A stretch of DNA of 64,000 nucleotides from CAZGSD01 sp964528305 (GTDB lineage Bacteria > Patescibacteriota > Gracilibacteria > UBA1369): positions 62,001-126,000 of the forward strand of contig CAZGSD010000002.1 in assembly GCA_964528305.1 (NCBI GenBank), written 5' to 3'. This document shows, one piece after another, positions 1-9,618 of the stretch (position 1 is the stretch's first letter; each line of letters begins with the position of its first letter). Below the pieces are notes generated by a model. The model did not search any database, was not told where the DNA came from, and saw nothing but the letters and a program-made list of their open reading frames with translations. Position numbers and translations under genes: made by a program.

Positions 1-1610
1 GCATTATTTGAGTTATTTAACTTCTCGCCAGTCAGAACTGCACCAACTGTCAGCACGCCAGCCAAAGCTTTTATAACACGAGATTTGTTTCTTTTAGCAT
101 TTACTGAACTAGAGGCAGCTCCCGTCGCTGCCTCCTCAGATGGAGTCACAACATTTAATTGATTTGGCGCAGCAGATTGGGTGCTGGGAGCTATTGTTAT
201 TGCTTCACGGCTGGAGACGGGTTTAACGTTTCCTCCGCGACCAAACACAGCTTCCTTGGCTTTCAACCACCAAGAAGCTCCAGTAGCAGCTTGTACTACA
301 ATTCCATGCTCATCACGAATCTCAACCTGTCCATGTACCAACGAGTCAATATTAGCCCGATAACTGGGGTCAGCTTCAATTTTCGCACACTCGTCTTCAT
401 AAGCTTTTCTTCTAGCTTCAATCAATCTACTGTGAACTGCCATAACTTTGGCATACAAAGGCGAGTTGGATTCATGTAAAGCCTTATACACAAAATCAAC
501 AACTTCTATTTCCGACGGAGTATCCCCCCATTTGTCCAAATCAGACCAATCCTGAACACTACCAGTCTCCAAAACCTCCCGTAAAGCCAAATAAGGTAAT
601 CCATCTAAATCCATCTCCATTTTGCGTCTTGCTTTCAGCAAATCCAAAGATTTTTGTTGCACAGCCATACGGTAGAGTCCAGCACGTGGAAACAAAGCAC
701 TTTCCACTCTACTCATCAATCCAGGACGGATGGATTCTGATTCATCTACATATCCAACTTTACTTACTTCGTCGTTAGATCTGTCACTAAAGTGGGCTAA
801 AGCACTTTTACAATGCTGAATTATAAAACCCAATTTATTCACACGAACAACATTTTTGGCTGGAATACGCCCCGCAGTATCTTTAGTCAAATCTGGAGCA
901 GCCAGTTTTGGAGCAGTAGAGGGACTCAAAGTGAAGTCTACCTTGGTGGTAACCGGCCTCACTAGCTCGACAGAAATAACATCTGCGTCATCAACTTCTG
1001 GAGCCTCTGGCCCATGGTCAATATCAGGCAAAACCTTGAGAGTGTCCACCTCCACTGGGGCAGTAGTCACAGTCGGCGCCGCACTCATTCTATCTCTACC
1101 TCTATCTTCAAAATCTTTATAAGCCGCGGCTATTACATTTACAGTTTTCTTTTCCTCATTATTAGCCAGCGCATCTCTCAACTCTTTACGAGCACGCAAA
1201 ATTTCTTCCACAACACCATAGGACATCTCTCCACCATCTTTATAACCTTCATACACCTCATCCATTAAAGGCGGTAGGGGAGATTGTATGGAAGCTTTTA
1301 CAGCATGGTTTTTACGAGCCTTTTCGACTACATCAGTTAATGTACCGACCGACCAAGCAGCAGAACGTTTAAAATCAGGTTTTGCGGCCACCTTCACTTG
1401 CCCAGCAATTTTAGGTACCTCAAAAGGAGGCTCGCCAAGTCCTTTTAGAGTTGACTGCCTAGCATTAGTACGCTCCCCCGCTGCCAAAACAGCAGCAACC
1501 TCAGTAGCATGAGGGATACCATCCCACCCCGCGTTGATAGCTTTCAAATCGGGTGGAGTGCGTGGTCTACCAGAAGACGCCGGTCCGTTATTTAATCCAT
1601 TATTAGTCAT
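1..1610 (-). CDS. Orphan membrane-anchored protein, 3' end beyond window
   Basis: An open frame runs on the minus strand from an ATG at 1610 to the window edge without a stop, at least 536 codons. The N-terminal 200 residues are low-complexity and rich in Ala, Pro, Val and Asp. The middle is helical and charged (for example LLKARRKMEMDLDGL). Near the visible end a basic stretch (KRNKSR) precedes a probable membrane helix (VIKALAGVLTVGAVLTG). I recognise no family. It is the last visible gene of a minus-strand run of orphan genes starting at 7105, but a 149-bp gap before it could hold its own promoter (a weak TTGACT-N16-TAAGAA match at 1696-1669). No Shine-Dalgarno is seen at the start. The function is unknown. 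Confidence 0.75.
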   Translation of the reverse strand, partial: MTNNGLNNGPASSGRPRTPPDLKAINAGWDGIPHATEVAAVLAAGERTNARQSTLKGLGEPPFEVPKIAGQVKVAAKPDFKRSAAWSVGTLTDVVEKARKNHAVKASIQSPLPPLMDEVYEGYKDGGEMSYGVVEEILRARKELRDALANNEEKKTVNVIAAAYKDFEDRGRDRMSAAPTVTTAPVEVDTLKVLPDIDHGPEAPEVDDADVISVELVRPVTTKVDFTLSPSTAPKLAAPDLTKDTAGRIPAKNVVRVNKLGFIIQHCKSALAHFSDRSNDEVSKVGYVDESESIRPGLMSRVESALFPRAGLYRMAVQQKSLDLLKARRKMEMDLDGLPYLALREVLETGSVQDWSDLDKWGDTPSEIEVVDFVYKALHESNSPLYAKVMAVHSRLIEARRKAYEDECAKIEADPSYRANIDSLVHGQVEIRDEHGIVVQAATGASWWLKAKEAVFGRGGNVKPVSSREAITIAPSTQSAAPNQLNVVTPSEEAATGAASSSVNAKRNKSRVIKALAGVLTVGAVLTGEKLNNSNN

Positions 1611-1759
1611 AGTGCAAAAACAGATAATTTATACTCTCCCTTGAGAATATACCCCAAAAGAGACTGCATTCTTACATTAAATACAATAAAAGTCAAGCGC
1701 GTCAATGCGCATCATGGACAAAAGTTTGATAAAAACTAACTGTGCCCAGGCATAACAAG

Positions 1760-2104
1760 TTATTTCGCCCGCAGCGCCGCATCTATATCGCGCGCCCGCC
1801 CCAGCATTTCTTCATAAAAATCATCCACTTCTTTCACTATCAACTCATTCAAACCAGGTATTTGCGGCACCATAATACTCAAAATATCGATTATATCCAA
1901 ATCCTGCCGCTCATCACGCATTTGCTGCAGGGCAAACAAATCTCCCTCACTTAAGCTGGTCACAATCAGAGACATCAACCTCTCCCGAAAACTCAGCTCC
2001 AGCTCACGCCGTAGCTCCGCCCGCACTTCCTCGGCCGCGCCATCCATACGCATATCCACCAAGAGAGCGTCTATAAAGGCATCCAGATCAAATAAATTTT
2101 CCAT
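1760..2104 (-). CDS. Small acidic helical protein of unknown function
   Basis: This is a 114-residue protein, predicted all-helical, acidic at the N-terminus (MENLFDLDAFIDALL) with alternating charged and hydrophobic residues and no membrane segment or signal. It starts 10 bp after the phosphatase-like gene, so it is almost certainly co-transcribed with it. It resembles the short helical DUF proteins often seen in Patescibacteria next to large coiled-coil genes, but I cannot name the family with certainty. Its position suggests a partner or regulator of the upstream phosphatase homologue; that is inference only. Confidence 0.7.
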   Translation of the reverse strand: MENLFDLDAFIDALLVDMRMDGAAEEVRAELRRELELSFRERLMSLIVTSLSEGDLFALQQMRDERQDLDIIDILSIMVPQIPGLNELIVKEVDDFYEEMLGRARDIDAALRAK

Positions 2105-2114
2105 AGTTTTGTTT

Positions 2115-3413
2115 TTAATTATTCAGTTGAGTTTTTACCTGGAGTCTTACAGCCTGTTTACCCACGTGACATACGCCATCAACACCTATGGAAACAACCT
2201 GGGCACGATCTGGGCTAGGAGCTTTACAGCCAAAATCAGCATTGACAATAGTGATCGGACCGGCTGAATAGCTAGGCTGGTCAGCATCATTTGCCGTATG
2301 ACCATGCACAATTCTTTTAATGCCCTGCCTAGCTAGTTTAGCCAAGTTTGCGGTCAAAGTGGGCGGGATATTTTGCTCTCCACCTACACCATCTATCCAC
2401 CGCGACTTAAAATGCCTATTTTCTGTATTCACAAAGCATTTCAATAAAGCAAATAAATCATTTTTTTCTACTGGGTCCAAAGGCTGGGCAAGCAGTAAAT
2501 ATTTGCTCACTTTTTCATGATATAAAGCATTAATATTGTCCACTGTTTGCTCTACATTATCTCCAGCAGCAAGTCGACCGATAATATCAGGCGTGGGTTC
2601 CGTATGTATACAAATAGTGTCTCCTCCATCTATATATGCCAATTTCATCTCTGCAAGTTGTTGCAAATATCTTTTACCCTGTTCATCCTCACGCATAACG
2701 CGCAAAACCCCATCGGCCAACCCGATAAATTCTTTTTGATACAGACTATAACGCTCGAGCTTATCACCCAAAATTTCAGCAGCATAGTCGATATCATTTC
2801 GATCAATAAACAAATCCCCATCAACTGGGGCGAATTTCAGCAGAAACTCCATCAATCCGAGTCCCTGCCAGGCTCCATGAGCGTAAGCATTCCACAAAGT
2901 GTCACGCGAATCCATATCGTCAGCAACACCACCCCAATCTTTCTTAAAAAGAAAACTTAAAACCAGATCTTCATGATTACCAAGCATCAGAACAACTTTA
3001 CCACCGGCTTCCTCAGCCTGTTGGCTTAATCTACGCACCAAATCCATAATTTCCAAGCCATCAGTTTCTCTATCAGCCAAAATATCTCCCAAAATCACCA
3101 GCTTTTGTTGGCCACCATGCCAATTCCAATAACCATCTGCTCCTCTAATTATAGCCCCATGAGTTTTTAGAGCGTCCAGAAAAACCGGCATACTGCCACT
3201 CACATCAGCTATAATCATGGTAATGGTGGTTCTCAAGTTATTCACAGCCGAATCCAAAACCCGACCAACAGCTTGATTGGTGCCAACAGTACCCGCATCA
3301 ATCACTAGAGTGTCGCCCCGCGAGACATTAGAGTTTCCCGTGGTAGGCGAAGGATTCGCCCGCGCCTCTCTTCTCCGTAGAGAATCTAGGAAATTACGAA
3401 GTTTATCTTTCAC
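2115..3413 (-). CDS. PPP-type calcineurin-like phosphatase homologue with altered metal site
   Basis: The fold is recognisable as a bacterial PPP/metallophosphoesterase. Numbering from a TTG at 3416, it has an IIADVSGS block (D71), KLVILGDILADR (D111), MLGNHED (N147, H148), a CIHTEP block and a late VHGHT. These correspond to the canonical GD-x-HG, GD-x-VDRG, GNHE and HGH metal and phosphate sites. The first motif reads D-V-S, not D-x-H, so one metal ligand is replaced by serine, and the second motif has an extra residue. Activity may be reduced or altered. The start is non-ATG: adjacent in-frame TTG (3416) and GTG (3413); GTG is preferred here. It sits 24 bp after the helical gene at 3441-3886 and 10 bp before the 114-aa gene, within an orphan operon. 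The substrate is unknown. Confidence 0.8.
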   Translation of the reverse strand: MKDKLRNFLDSLRRREARANPSPTTGNSNVSRGDTLVIDAGTVGTNQAVGRVLDSAVNNLRTTITMIIADVSGSMPVFLDALKTHGAIIRGADGYWNWHGGQQKLVILGDILADRETDGLEIMDLVRRLSQQAEEAGGKVVLMLGNHEDLVLSFLFKKDWGGVADDMDSRDTLWNAYAHGAWQGLGLMEFLLKFAPVDGDLFIDRNDIDYAAEILGDKLERYSLYQKEFIGLADGVLRVMREDEQGKRYLQQLAEMKLAYIDGGDTICIHTEPTPDIIGRLAAGDNVEQTVDNINALYHEKVSKYLLLAQPLDPVEKNDLFALLKCFVNTENRHFKSRWIDGVGGEQNIPPTLTANLAKLARQGIKRIVHGHTANDADQPSYSAGPITIVNADFGCKAPSPDRAQVVSIGVDGVCHVGKQAVRLQVKTQLNN

Positions 3414-3440
3414 CAATATACAAATAAATAATTATATTCA

Positions 3441-3886
3441 TCAGGCCGCTTTTTTATCTCCACTGGCTTGAATTTTTGCCAAACGCCTCTGCCAAGCCTG
3501 TTTTTTCTCTTCCAAATCAGCAATTTTATTCAATAAACGTTTTTTATCCCAGCTAAACACAGCTTCTGGAACAGCCCCATTTAATTTCGCCTGTTTTTCG
3601 GCAATTTTAGCTATTTCATTATTAATATTTCTGGTCTGCTTTTCTATATATTTACGCCTGGCTTCATCACTCAAACTTCGCCACAACCTTCCCGGCAAAC
3701 CGGCCACTCCACTCGCCACCCACCAGCCGGCTCTAAACGGCAAAGCCGCAATTTTCCCGGCTGTGGACAAAGTCCAGGTGACAGGAGTAGCCGCAAGTCT
3801 CACCACGCTAAACGTCTGTTTCACCCTATGCATATTGATCACATGTTTACGGCTCCAAGCCCAGGCTTTCTTAGTTTTCTCCCAGG
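3441..3886 (-). CDS. Helical/amphipathic protein, 5' end lost in scaffold gap
   Basis: An ATG/GTG-started frame gives 133 residues from a GTG at 3842, but the same frame stays open upstream to the edge of the N-gap at 3886 and reads WEKTKKAWAWSRKHV before the GTG. The gene therefore probably begins inside the gap, or is the C-terminal part of the giant protein on the far side. The visible part has a Trp/Arg/Lys-rich amphipathic region (about the first 70 residues) and then a charged coiled coil (IEKQTRNINNEIAKIAEKQAKL), ending in a lysine-rich tail. No family is recognised. The stop is 24 bp before the phosphatase-like gene. Confidence 0.65.
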
Positions 3887-3986
3887 NNNNNNNNNNNNNN
3901 NNNNNNNNNNNNNNNNNNNNNNNNNNNNNNNNNNNNNNNNNNNNNNNNNNNNNNNNNNNNNNNNNNNNNNNNNNNNNNNNNNNNNN
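3887..3986. other. Scaffold gap (100 N)
   Basis: Exactly 100 undetermined bases, the conventional placeholder for a scaffold join of unknown length. Reading frames through it cannot be trusted. The gene on its right loses its 3' end here and the gene on its left loses its 5' end. Confidence 0.98.
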
Positions 3987-6900
3987 TGCGCCCGGAAATT
4001 CACCGCCATTTTATTAAACACCTCAGTCAAACCCATTTGCCGCAAATACTCAGCCTTTTCCCGCCGACTCAGTTTATTTTCACGTATATATTTACGAGCT
4101 TCCTCTACCCTTTCATACAAATCCTTGGAAGAGGCGATTTGGGCTTCCACCACTTTATTATCAGCTTTTAAATTTTCTATTTCTTTCTCTTTGGCCGCTT
4201 TCGCAGCATCACTCAAACCTCCCGCCTCTATCTCCTTCTGTAGCCGATCAATTCTCACCATTTTAGCAGCCACGCCAGCCTCTCTGATTTTATTATCTTT
4301 CACCACAGTCTCGGGATTTAAAATTCTTTTCAATTCCTCCTTGACCATCACACGTCGCCAGATGGCATCAGGATGCTTCACTTCAGCTACTATGCCGGCA
4401 CTAACTTCCTTGTCTTTTTTACGTGCTCCACTGAGCATGCTAATCAAAATCTTTTCTCTTTCCCCCTCCGGCCCCTTTTTCACTTCAGCCAGGAAATTTT
4501 TAATCCATAATTCCGTACGCAATTTTTTCAAAACCACTACCAGATTTTCCATATCCCAATCTCCAGTCTGTACCCCTTTACGTAAATGAGGAGGTATCTT
4601 TTGAAATTTACCAATACCTTCTTCCAATATTCTGGCAAAACGTTCCAAAGTCTCAGGGCGCACCTCCTGCCCAGATTTATTCATCAAATCCCGCACATCG
4701 CGAGCAGTCATATATTTATTAACCCCATGAAAAACGGCAAAATCCGGATGCAGCCGCACAATCTTTTCCAAAAAACTCTCCGCCGACAGATTTTCTATAT
4801 TAATCATTTCCAGTCCCAGAGCATCCTGAGTACTATCGACTCCACGAGCAAAAGTATCCCAAACTTTCAGCAAAGGATGGCGTTTCATATGCCTAGCTGC
4901 TTTATCATTACCAGATCGCAACAAATCCACATGTTCATCCGAAGCCTGTCCCACCATTAGCAAAGCCTGCGTCAGGGCATATTCATTAGCTTCTTCATTA
5001 AACACTTTATTATCCAGAGGCAAATTCCTCTGAGCATAATAATCTCGACGCAGCAGGCGTTGTAGGAGGATAAAAGGCGTGGTTTTTACTTCTACAATTT
5101 CTTTATATAGATAATCAAAAACAGCCTTAGCATTTTTTTCATGAGCCTCCAACTGCACTTGTACCGGATGTCCAGGTGCAAGTGTAGTAATATCAGTAAA
5201 ATCTTGAGACTCCATAAAATCCATCAATGGTTTTAATCTAGTGTCATACTGACTTCCTACAATTTTTCTGGCCCCACAACCACGTAGTTTCATCACTATA
5301 TCTCGAGCCTTTTTCTGTCCTTCCTCCAGAGCATCTTTACGCTTGTTGCTTTCATTTTCCAAGCCAACCACTTTAGCCAGCTCTGAAGCCATACAATCAG
5401 CACTTTCACCAAGTAAAGCTAAATCACTTAAATCTTTATCCACAGATACTCTTTCAGCATCAATATTATCGATTTTTTTTTGTAGACTAGTTGGGTCAAT
5501 ATTGACAGTAACGTGAGCTCCCGCACCTCCACGTCTAGCAACTAGAGCAGCCGTTAGATTATTCTGAGCTGTTATTCGATCTCGATTTAAATCACTTTTT
5601 CTTTGAGTTAAGCGCAAACTTAAATTAACAGCAACGTTATTAAGATTACGACGTCTATCATCGGCTATTTTAGCCGCATCAGCATAAGCACGCCGCAAAG
5701 CTATCAAGCTAGTTAACGAATCTTGGGCTTCATTACGTACGGTCTGAAATTCCTTCCTGGACTCTTCTATCGCTTTTCTAGTGGCATCATCACGCTCGGC
5801 ATTCGGCAATTCATTAGCCCTGATATCACGCAATATAGTTCGTATATCAGCCGCCCCAATATTGGTATCATTAACTTTTGTTCTCAAAACCTGTAACAAA
5901 GCTTTAGCTTCCGGATTTTTCTCCAATTCATGAAAACTGTTCAATTCCAATAAATCTTCAACTTCTAACACAAGAGCTCCCTCATCTCCACCCATACGCC
6001 TCATTTCTTCCCAAAAGCGTCTCAAATTTTGATGATCAGATACTTCCGCTGCCGCCAAACTCGTATCAGCGCGCTGCTCAGCATTCACCAATAATTGCAA
6101 GTCTAGCAGGGCTTCATGCCTAGCAATGGGTAAACCTAATAACTCCAAAGCATTAATAACAGCACTAATTTCATTACCAGTGCAACCAGACAAAGCTTCA
6201 GCAACCTCTCTAGGAGCAGGTGCAGGAGTAGCTGCCACACCTGATGGGTGTACACGGCTGGGCATAGCATTCCAAAGGGCATCATACCATCCTGCACCAC
6301 CTGTTGTCTGCAATTGAGTCAACGGTCCCACCAGCCTCAACGCCAAATTCAATCGCCGCCCCAAAGCCTTATCTTCATTAATAGGGTGATAAAGTCTCTC
6401 CAACGCAGGATGAGCGCGCAACACGTCCGTTCCATTCACATTATCCAGCCATCTAGCAAAACGCCGCAGCTCTATCTGAGGCATCACCGCCAGTCTGGCA
6501 CATATGTCCACCGGTGTATTAAGATGAAAATATAATTCAAATTGATTCCAAATCGCGGGTGTAGCAGCAAAACCAGTCAAAACAGGTAACAACTGATTGG
6601 CCAAAAAAGTATTTCTAGCACGTAGCAGTTGCTCCGGCGTCCCAAAACGCTCCTCCAGCCTAGCCTCCACAAAATTATTCATGCCCACCACCGTGCCAGC
6701 CGCCCGACCTATATTTTCCAAATGCTCAACAATTTTTGTCGCCGGATCAGCATTCATATGAGCCACATTGGCGGAAGCACCGTAATGCCTATTACCTGAG
6801 AGTTCTTGTCCGTGGACGGCCCTATAAAGCTCACTGTCAATTCTTTCTTCACGTACCATCCTGGCCACCGGCAAATCACTGTTTCGGTGTACAGGCACGG

Positions 6901-7105
6901 CCATTTTCCAGGCCAGCAATCTAGCCACGCTCTCATTGACACCGGTCCTCATCAAATCAACCGTCTGAGCCGCCAAAGCCGCTTCTTGCTCATAAACAGC
7001 ATTGTCATTGGCAGCCTGCAGTAAAACTCTTTCTGAATTTTCACCAGCCACCCCATGTATGGGGTGATGCAGTGGCAAAGTAGGTTGGCGCACATGTCTC
7101 GGCAT
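3987..7105 (-). CDS. Giant coiled-coil orphan protein, 3' end lost in gap
   Basis: At least 1,039 codons run from an ATG at 7105 to the scaffold gap. The first 350 residues are mixed helical, with a Pro/Ala linker (TPAPAPREV) near residue 300. From about residue 450 onward the protein is dominated by charged heptad-like helices, for example RKAIEESRKEFQTVRNEAQ and IDRLQKEIEAGGLSDAAKA, suggesting long coiled coils. There are no signal peptide, membrane helix or recognised catalytic motifs, and I recognise no family. An extended -10 TGCTATAAT at 7136-7128 would give a leader of about 15 nt. It is the first gene of the minus-strand orphan run. A conceptual translation through the gap ending at 3839 is not credible. 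Confidence 0.75.
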
Positions 7106-7127
7106 ACTCTTCTAATTAAATCCCACT

Positions 7128-7136
7128 ATTATAGCA
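7128..7136 (-). promoter_or_regulatory. Extended -10 promoter for the orphan operon
   Basis: Minus-strand TGCTATAAT, a perfect extended -10, lies 23 bp before the ATG at 7105. No good -35 is visible at 17 bp. The expected transcript start is near 7121. Confidence 0.6.
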
Positions 7137-7340
7137 TTTTTAAGCAAATTTCGGAAGCCCCTGAAGATCACTCACAAATCCCTTTCCAGCCGTCTCAACC
7201 TACGCTATCATGGGCCCCGTCCGGCAAAAATCAATGTTCGTTGATGAGTTTAGCAGCTATTTTAGCCAAGATCTCACCTCACCTTGATACAACCTGAACA
7301 CAGCACACAATATCCTTAGTACCATACTATACAATAAATT

Positions 7341-8612
7341 ATGAATATTTCAATAGAAAAGCTAAAAAGTTCTGAAGTAAAAATCACCGTAGAACTCTCC
7401 GAATTGGACATGGAAACCTATCGACAAAAAGCCTTGGAACGCCTGGCTGGACAAATTAATGTCAAAGGCTTCCGCCCGGGCAAAGTCCCTCTCTCTGTCG
7501 CCGCCGAACAACTCAGCCCCCAGGCCGTCCTGGCCCAAACCATTGATTTGGCCATTCCACCGACTTATATCGAAGCTATTAATCAAGAAAAAATCGAGCC
7601 AATCAGCCGCCCCCAGGTAAAAATCCTCAGCGAAACACCTTTTAAATACGAAGCCATTGTCGCTGTCTATCCAGAGGTAAAAGTTAAAGATTATCAAAAA
7701 ATCCAGCTCACCCCCGAGCCCACCACAGTCACTCCAGAACAGCTGCAGGCAGAGCTGAAAACCCTACAAACTCATCACGCTACCTACTTAGACATCACCG
7801 ACCGTCCAGCCCAGCTTGGCGATCGAGCTGAAATAGATTTTGAAGGATTTGATAATGGCGGAGCCCCTCTAGATGGCACCAAAAGCAAAAATCATCCGGT
7901 TATCCTGGGAGACAAAGGTTTTGTTCCAGGATTTGAAGAAAATATCATTGGACTGAAAATTGGTGAAAGCAAGGAATTCACCGTTACTTTCCCCGCTGAC
8001 TATTTCCACAAACCTTTCCAAAGCAAAGAAGTTAAATTCAAAGTCACCCTGAATCGCCTGGAACAACGCAACCTGCCCCCACTCGACGCTGAATTGATCA
8101 AAAAAATTACTGGCCGTGAGTTATCCCAGAGCGAATTTGAAAGCGAAGTTCAAAAAAATCTCCAACGCCAAGCCGAACAAAATGAGAAAAACCGCCTGGA
8201 AGGTCTGCTTCTAGAACAAATCGAAGCAAAAACAGAAGTTGACCTGGCTCACAGTTTAATCGAAGAAGAGGTTCATTATATGTTGGAAGAGCAAAAACAG
8301 AATTTCCAAAACAGGGGAGTTAAATGGGAAGATTATCTCAAAGCCACTGGCAAAGACGAAAAAACTCTACACGATGAAGCTCATCCAGAGGCTGAAAAAC
8401 GTCTGCGCCTGCGTTTCGGTGTGCAGGAAATTTTCAAACTAGAAAAAATCGAAGTCACTGATGCCGATTTAGAGGCAGCTCTCCAGGATGAATTAAAAAT
8501 ATTTGCATCCATCAATTATCAGCCTAAAATAGAAGAGCAGGAAATGATTAAAACCCGTCTGCGCAATAAGCTCAAAATGGAAAAACTTATTGCCACTTTC
8601 CTCAAAAAATAG
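7341..8612 (+). CDS. tig: Trigger factor (ribosome-associated chaperone/PPIase)
   Basis: A 423-residue protein of normal trigger factor length. The N-terminal ribosome-binding domain carries the signature GFRPGKVP around residue 43, which contacts L23 at the exit tunnel. The central FKBP-type prolyl isomerase domain spans roughly 150-240 (GDRAEIDFEGF, then GFVPGFEENIIGL). The long helical C-terminal domain forms the chaperone cradle. The ATG at 7341 has no Shine-Dalgarno; a weak TATACAAT lies just upstream. It is divergent from the orphan operon and followed after 23 bp by a small membrane protein gene. Confidence 0.95.
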   Translation: MNISIEKLKSSEVKITVELSELDMETYRQKALERLAGQINVKGFRPGKVPLSVAAEQLSPQAVLAQTIDLAIPPTYIEAINQEKIEPISRPQVKILSETPFKYEAIVAVYPEVKVKDYQKIQLTPEPTTVTPEQLQAELKTLQTHHATYLDITDRPAQLGDRAEIDFEGFDNGGAPLDGTKSKNHPVILGDKGFVPGFEENIIGLKIGESKEFTVTFPADYFHKPFQSKEVKFKVTLNRLEQRNLPPLDAELIKKITGRELSQSEFESEVQKNLQRQAEQNEKNRLEGLLLEQIEAKTEVDLAHSLIEEEVHYMLEEQKQNFQNRGVKWEDYLKATGKDEKTLHDEAHPEAEKRLRLRFGVQEIFKLEKIEVTDADLEAALQDELKIFASINYQPKIEEQEMIKTRLRNKLKMEKLIATFLKK

Positions 8613-8635
8613 CCACAAAATAACCATCAAAACCC

Positions 8636-8890
8636 ATGAAAACCTTTTTACTCTCGGCCACCATCTTGGTTTTCGTACTGCTTTTGATTGTCTTTTTCCA
8701 AAACCTGCCTAATTCTGCCAATGGTCTGTGGATTTTATTTGTTCAATTTGATCAAAACAGCACAGCCTCCCTGGCTATCACGGCTCTGGCCGGTCTGGGG
8801 TTTTTGGCCGGATCACTGAGCACCATGCTGATAGTCAATCTCATTAGTGAAGGCAAAAACGACGAAGCTCCCGGAGGATCAAACTGGTAA
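8636..8890 (+). CDS. Small two-helix membrane protein, LapA-like
   Basis: An 84-residue protein with two membrane helices: residues about 3-23 (LLSATILVFVLLLIVFFQN) and 46-67 (LAITALAGLGFLAGSL), with a short extracytoplasmic loop and a polar tail. The pattern of TM, QN, loop, TM with a small-residue helix resembles the LapA/DUF1049 family of small envelope proteins. The assignment rests on architecture. It lies 23 bp after tig and may be co-transcribed with it. Its specific role is unknown. Confidence 0.7.
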   Translation: MKTFLLSATILVFVLLLIVFFQNLPNSANGLWILFVQFDQNSTASLAITALAGLGFLAGSLSTMLIVNLISEGKNDEAPGGSNW

Positions 8891-8979
8891 AAGGGCGGCC
8901 AGACGACATTTCCCTTGTTTTTCGCATTAAAAAATTATACATTAACGGCGGCTGAATAAATCTTGTGATCAGCGCCGCC

Positions 8980-9540
8980 ATGCTCAAACATCTTTTTACT
9001 TCCACTACCAGGGTTAAACTGCTCACTATTTTTTTGCTCAATCCTGATCAGGAATTTTTCATCAGAGAATTAACCCGCGAGCTGGGCGAGCAAATCAATT
9101 CCATCCGCCGCGAATTAGACAATCTCAAAAAAATGGGTCTTTTGCGTAGTAAAGAAAAAAATCGTAAAAAGTTTTATGTAGTGAACAAAAATTTTCTGCT
9201 ATTCAATGAGCTCAAATCTATCATTGTTAAAGGAATCAGCAACAAAGACGAAATCACCAAACGCATCGCCAGATTTGGTCAGGTGGACGTACTGATTTTC
9301 GCCGGCCTTTTTGTCAATCGCGAATCTCTGATCGACCTGCTAATAGTCGGCAACATCGACAAAGAAAAATTGGAAGAATATTTAAACAACGAACTGGATA
9401 CCTCCCGCCCCATCCGCTTCAGCGTCATGAGCAGCGACGACTACCTCTACCGCCGCAAATGCCACGACAAATTCCTCACCGACCTTCTAGACAGCCCCGA
9501 CAATCTAATCACCATCAACAAATTGGATGGGGAGATGTGA
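8980..9540 (+). CDS. wHTH regulator with degenerate nucleotidyltransferase-like domain
   Basis: A GTG at 8965 and an ATG at 8980 are possible; the ATG gives MLKHLFTSTTRVKLL, which fits this family. The N-terminal 80 residues form a MarR/ArsR-like winged helix (FFIRELTRELGEQINSIRRE as recognition region). The remainder, containing VDVLIFAGLFVNRESLIDLLIVG in pieces, resembles a minimal nucleotidyltransferase fold but lacks the GS and DxD catalytic residues. This is a recurrent architecture for Patescibacteria and archaeal transcription regulators. It probably binds DNA and senses a ligand through the inactive domain. The target is unknown. Confidence 0.75.
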   Translation: MLKHLFTSTTRVKLLTIFLLNPDQEFFIRELTRELGEQINSIRRELDNLKKMGLLRSKEKNRKKFYVVNKNFLLFNELKSIIVKGISNKDEITKRIARFGQVDVLIFAGLFVNRESLIDLLIVGNIDKEKLEEYLNNELDTSRPIRFSVMSSDDYLYRRKCHDKFLTDLLDSPDNLITINKLDGEM

Positions 9541-9549
9541 AGAATCAGC

Positions 9550-9578
9550 TTGCATTTTTCGCATTCTTTACATAATAT
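9550..9578 (+). promoter_or_regulatory. Promoter for rplS
   Basis: TTGCAT, a 17-bp spacer, then TAATAT. The predicted transcript start near 9585 leaves a leader of about 34 nt before the rplS ATG at 9619, with no Shine-Dalgarno. Confidence 0.5.
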
Positions 9579-9618
9579 ACCACGGCTAAATTACATATTG
9601 TTTTAAGTTTTACCCGTC

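Noticed and set aside
3839..3886. C-terminal tail of the giant protein read through the N-gap
   Set aside because: The frame across 100 N is arbitrary, and the alternative frame gives better protein sequence continuous with the next gene.
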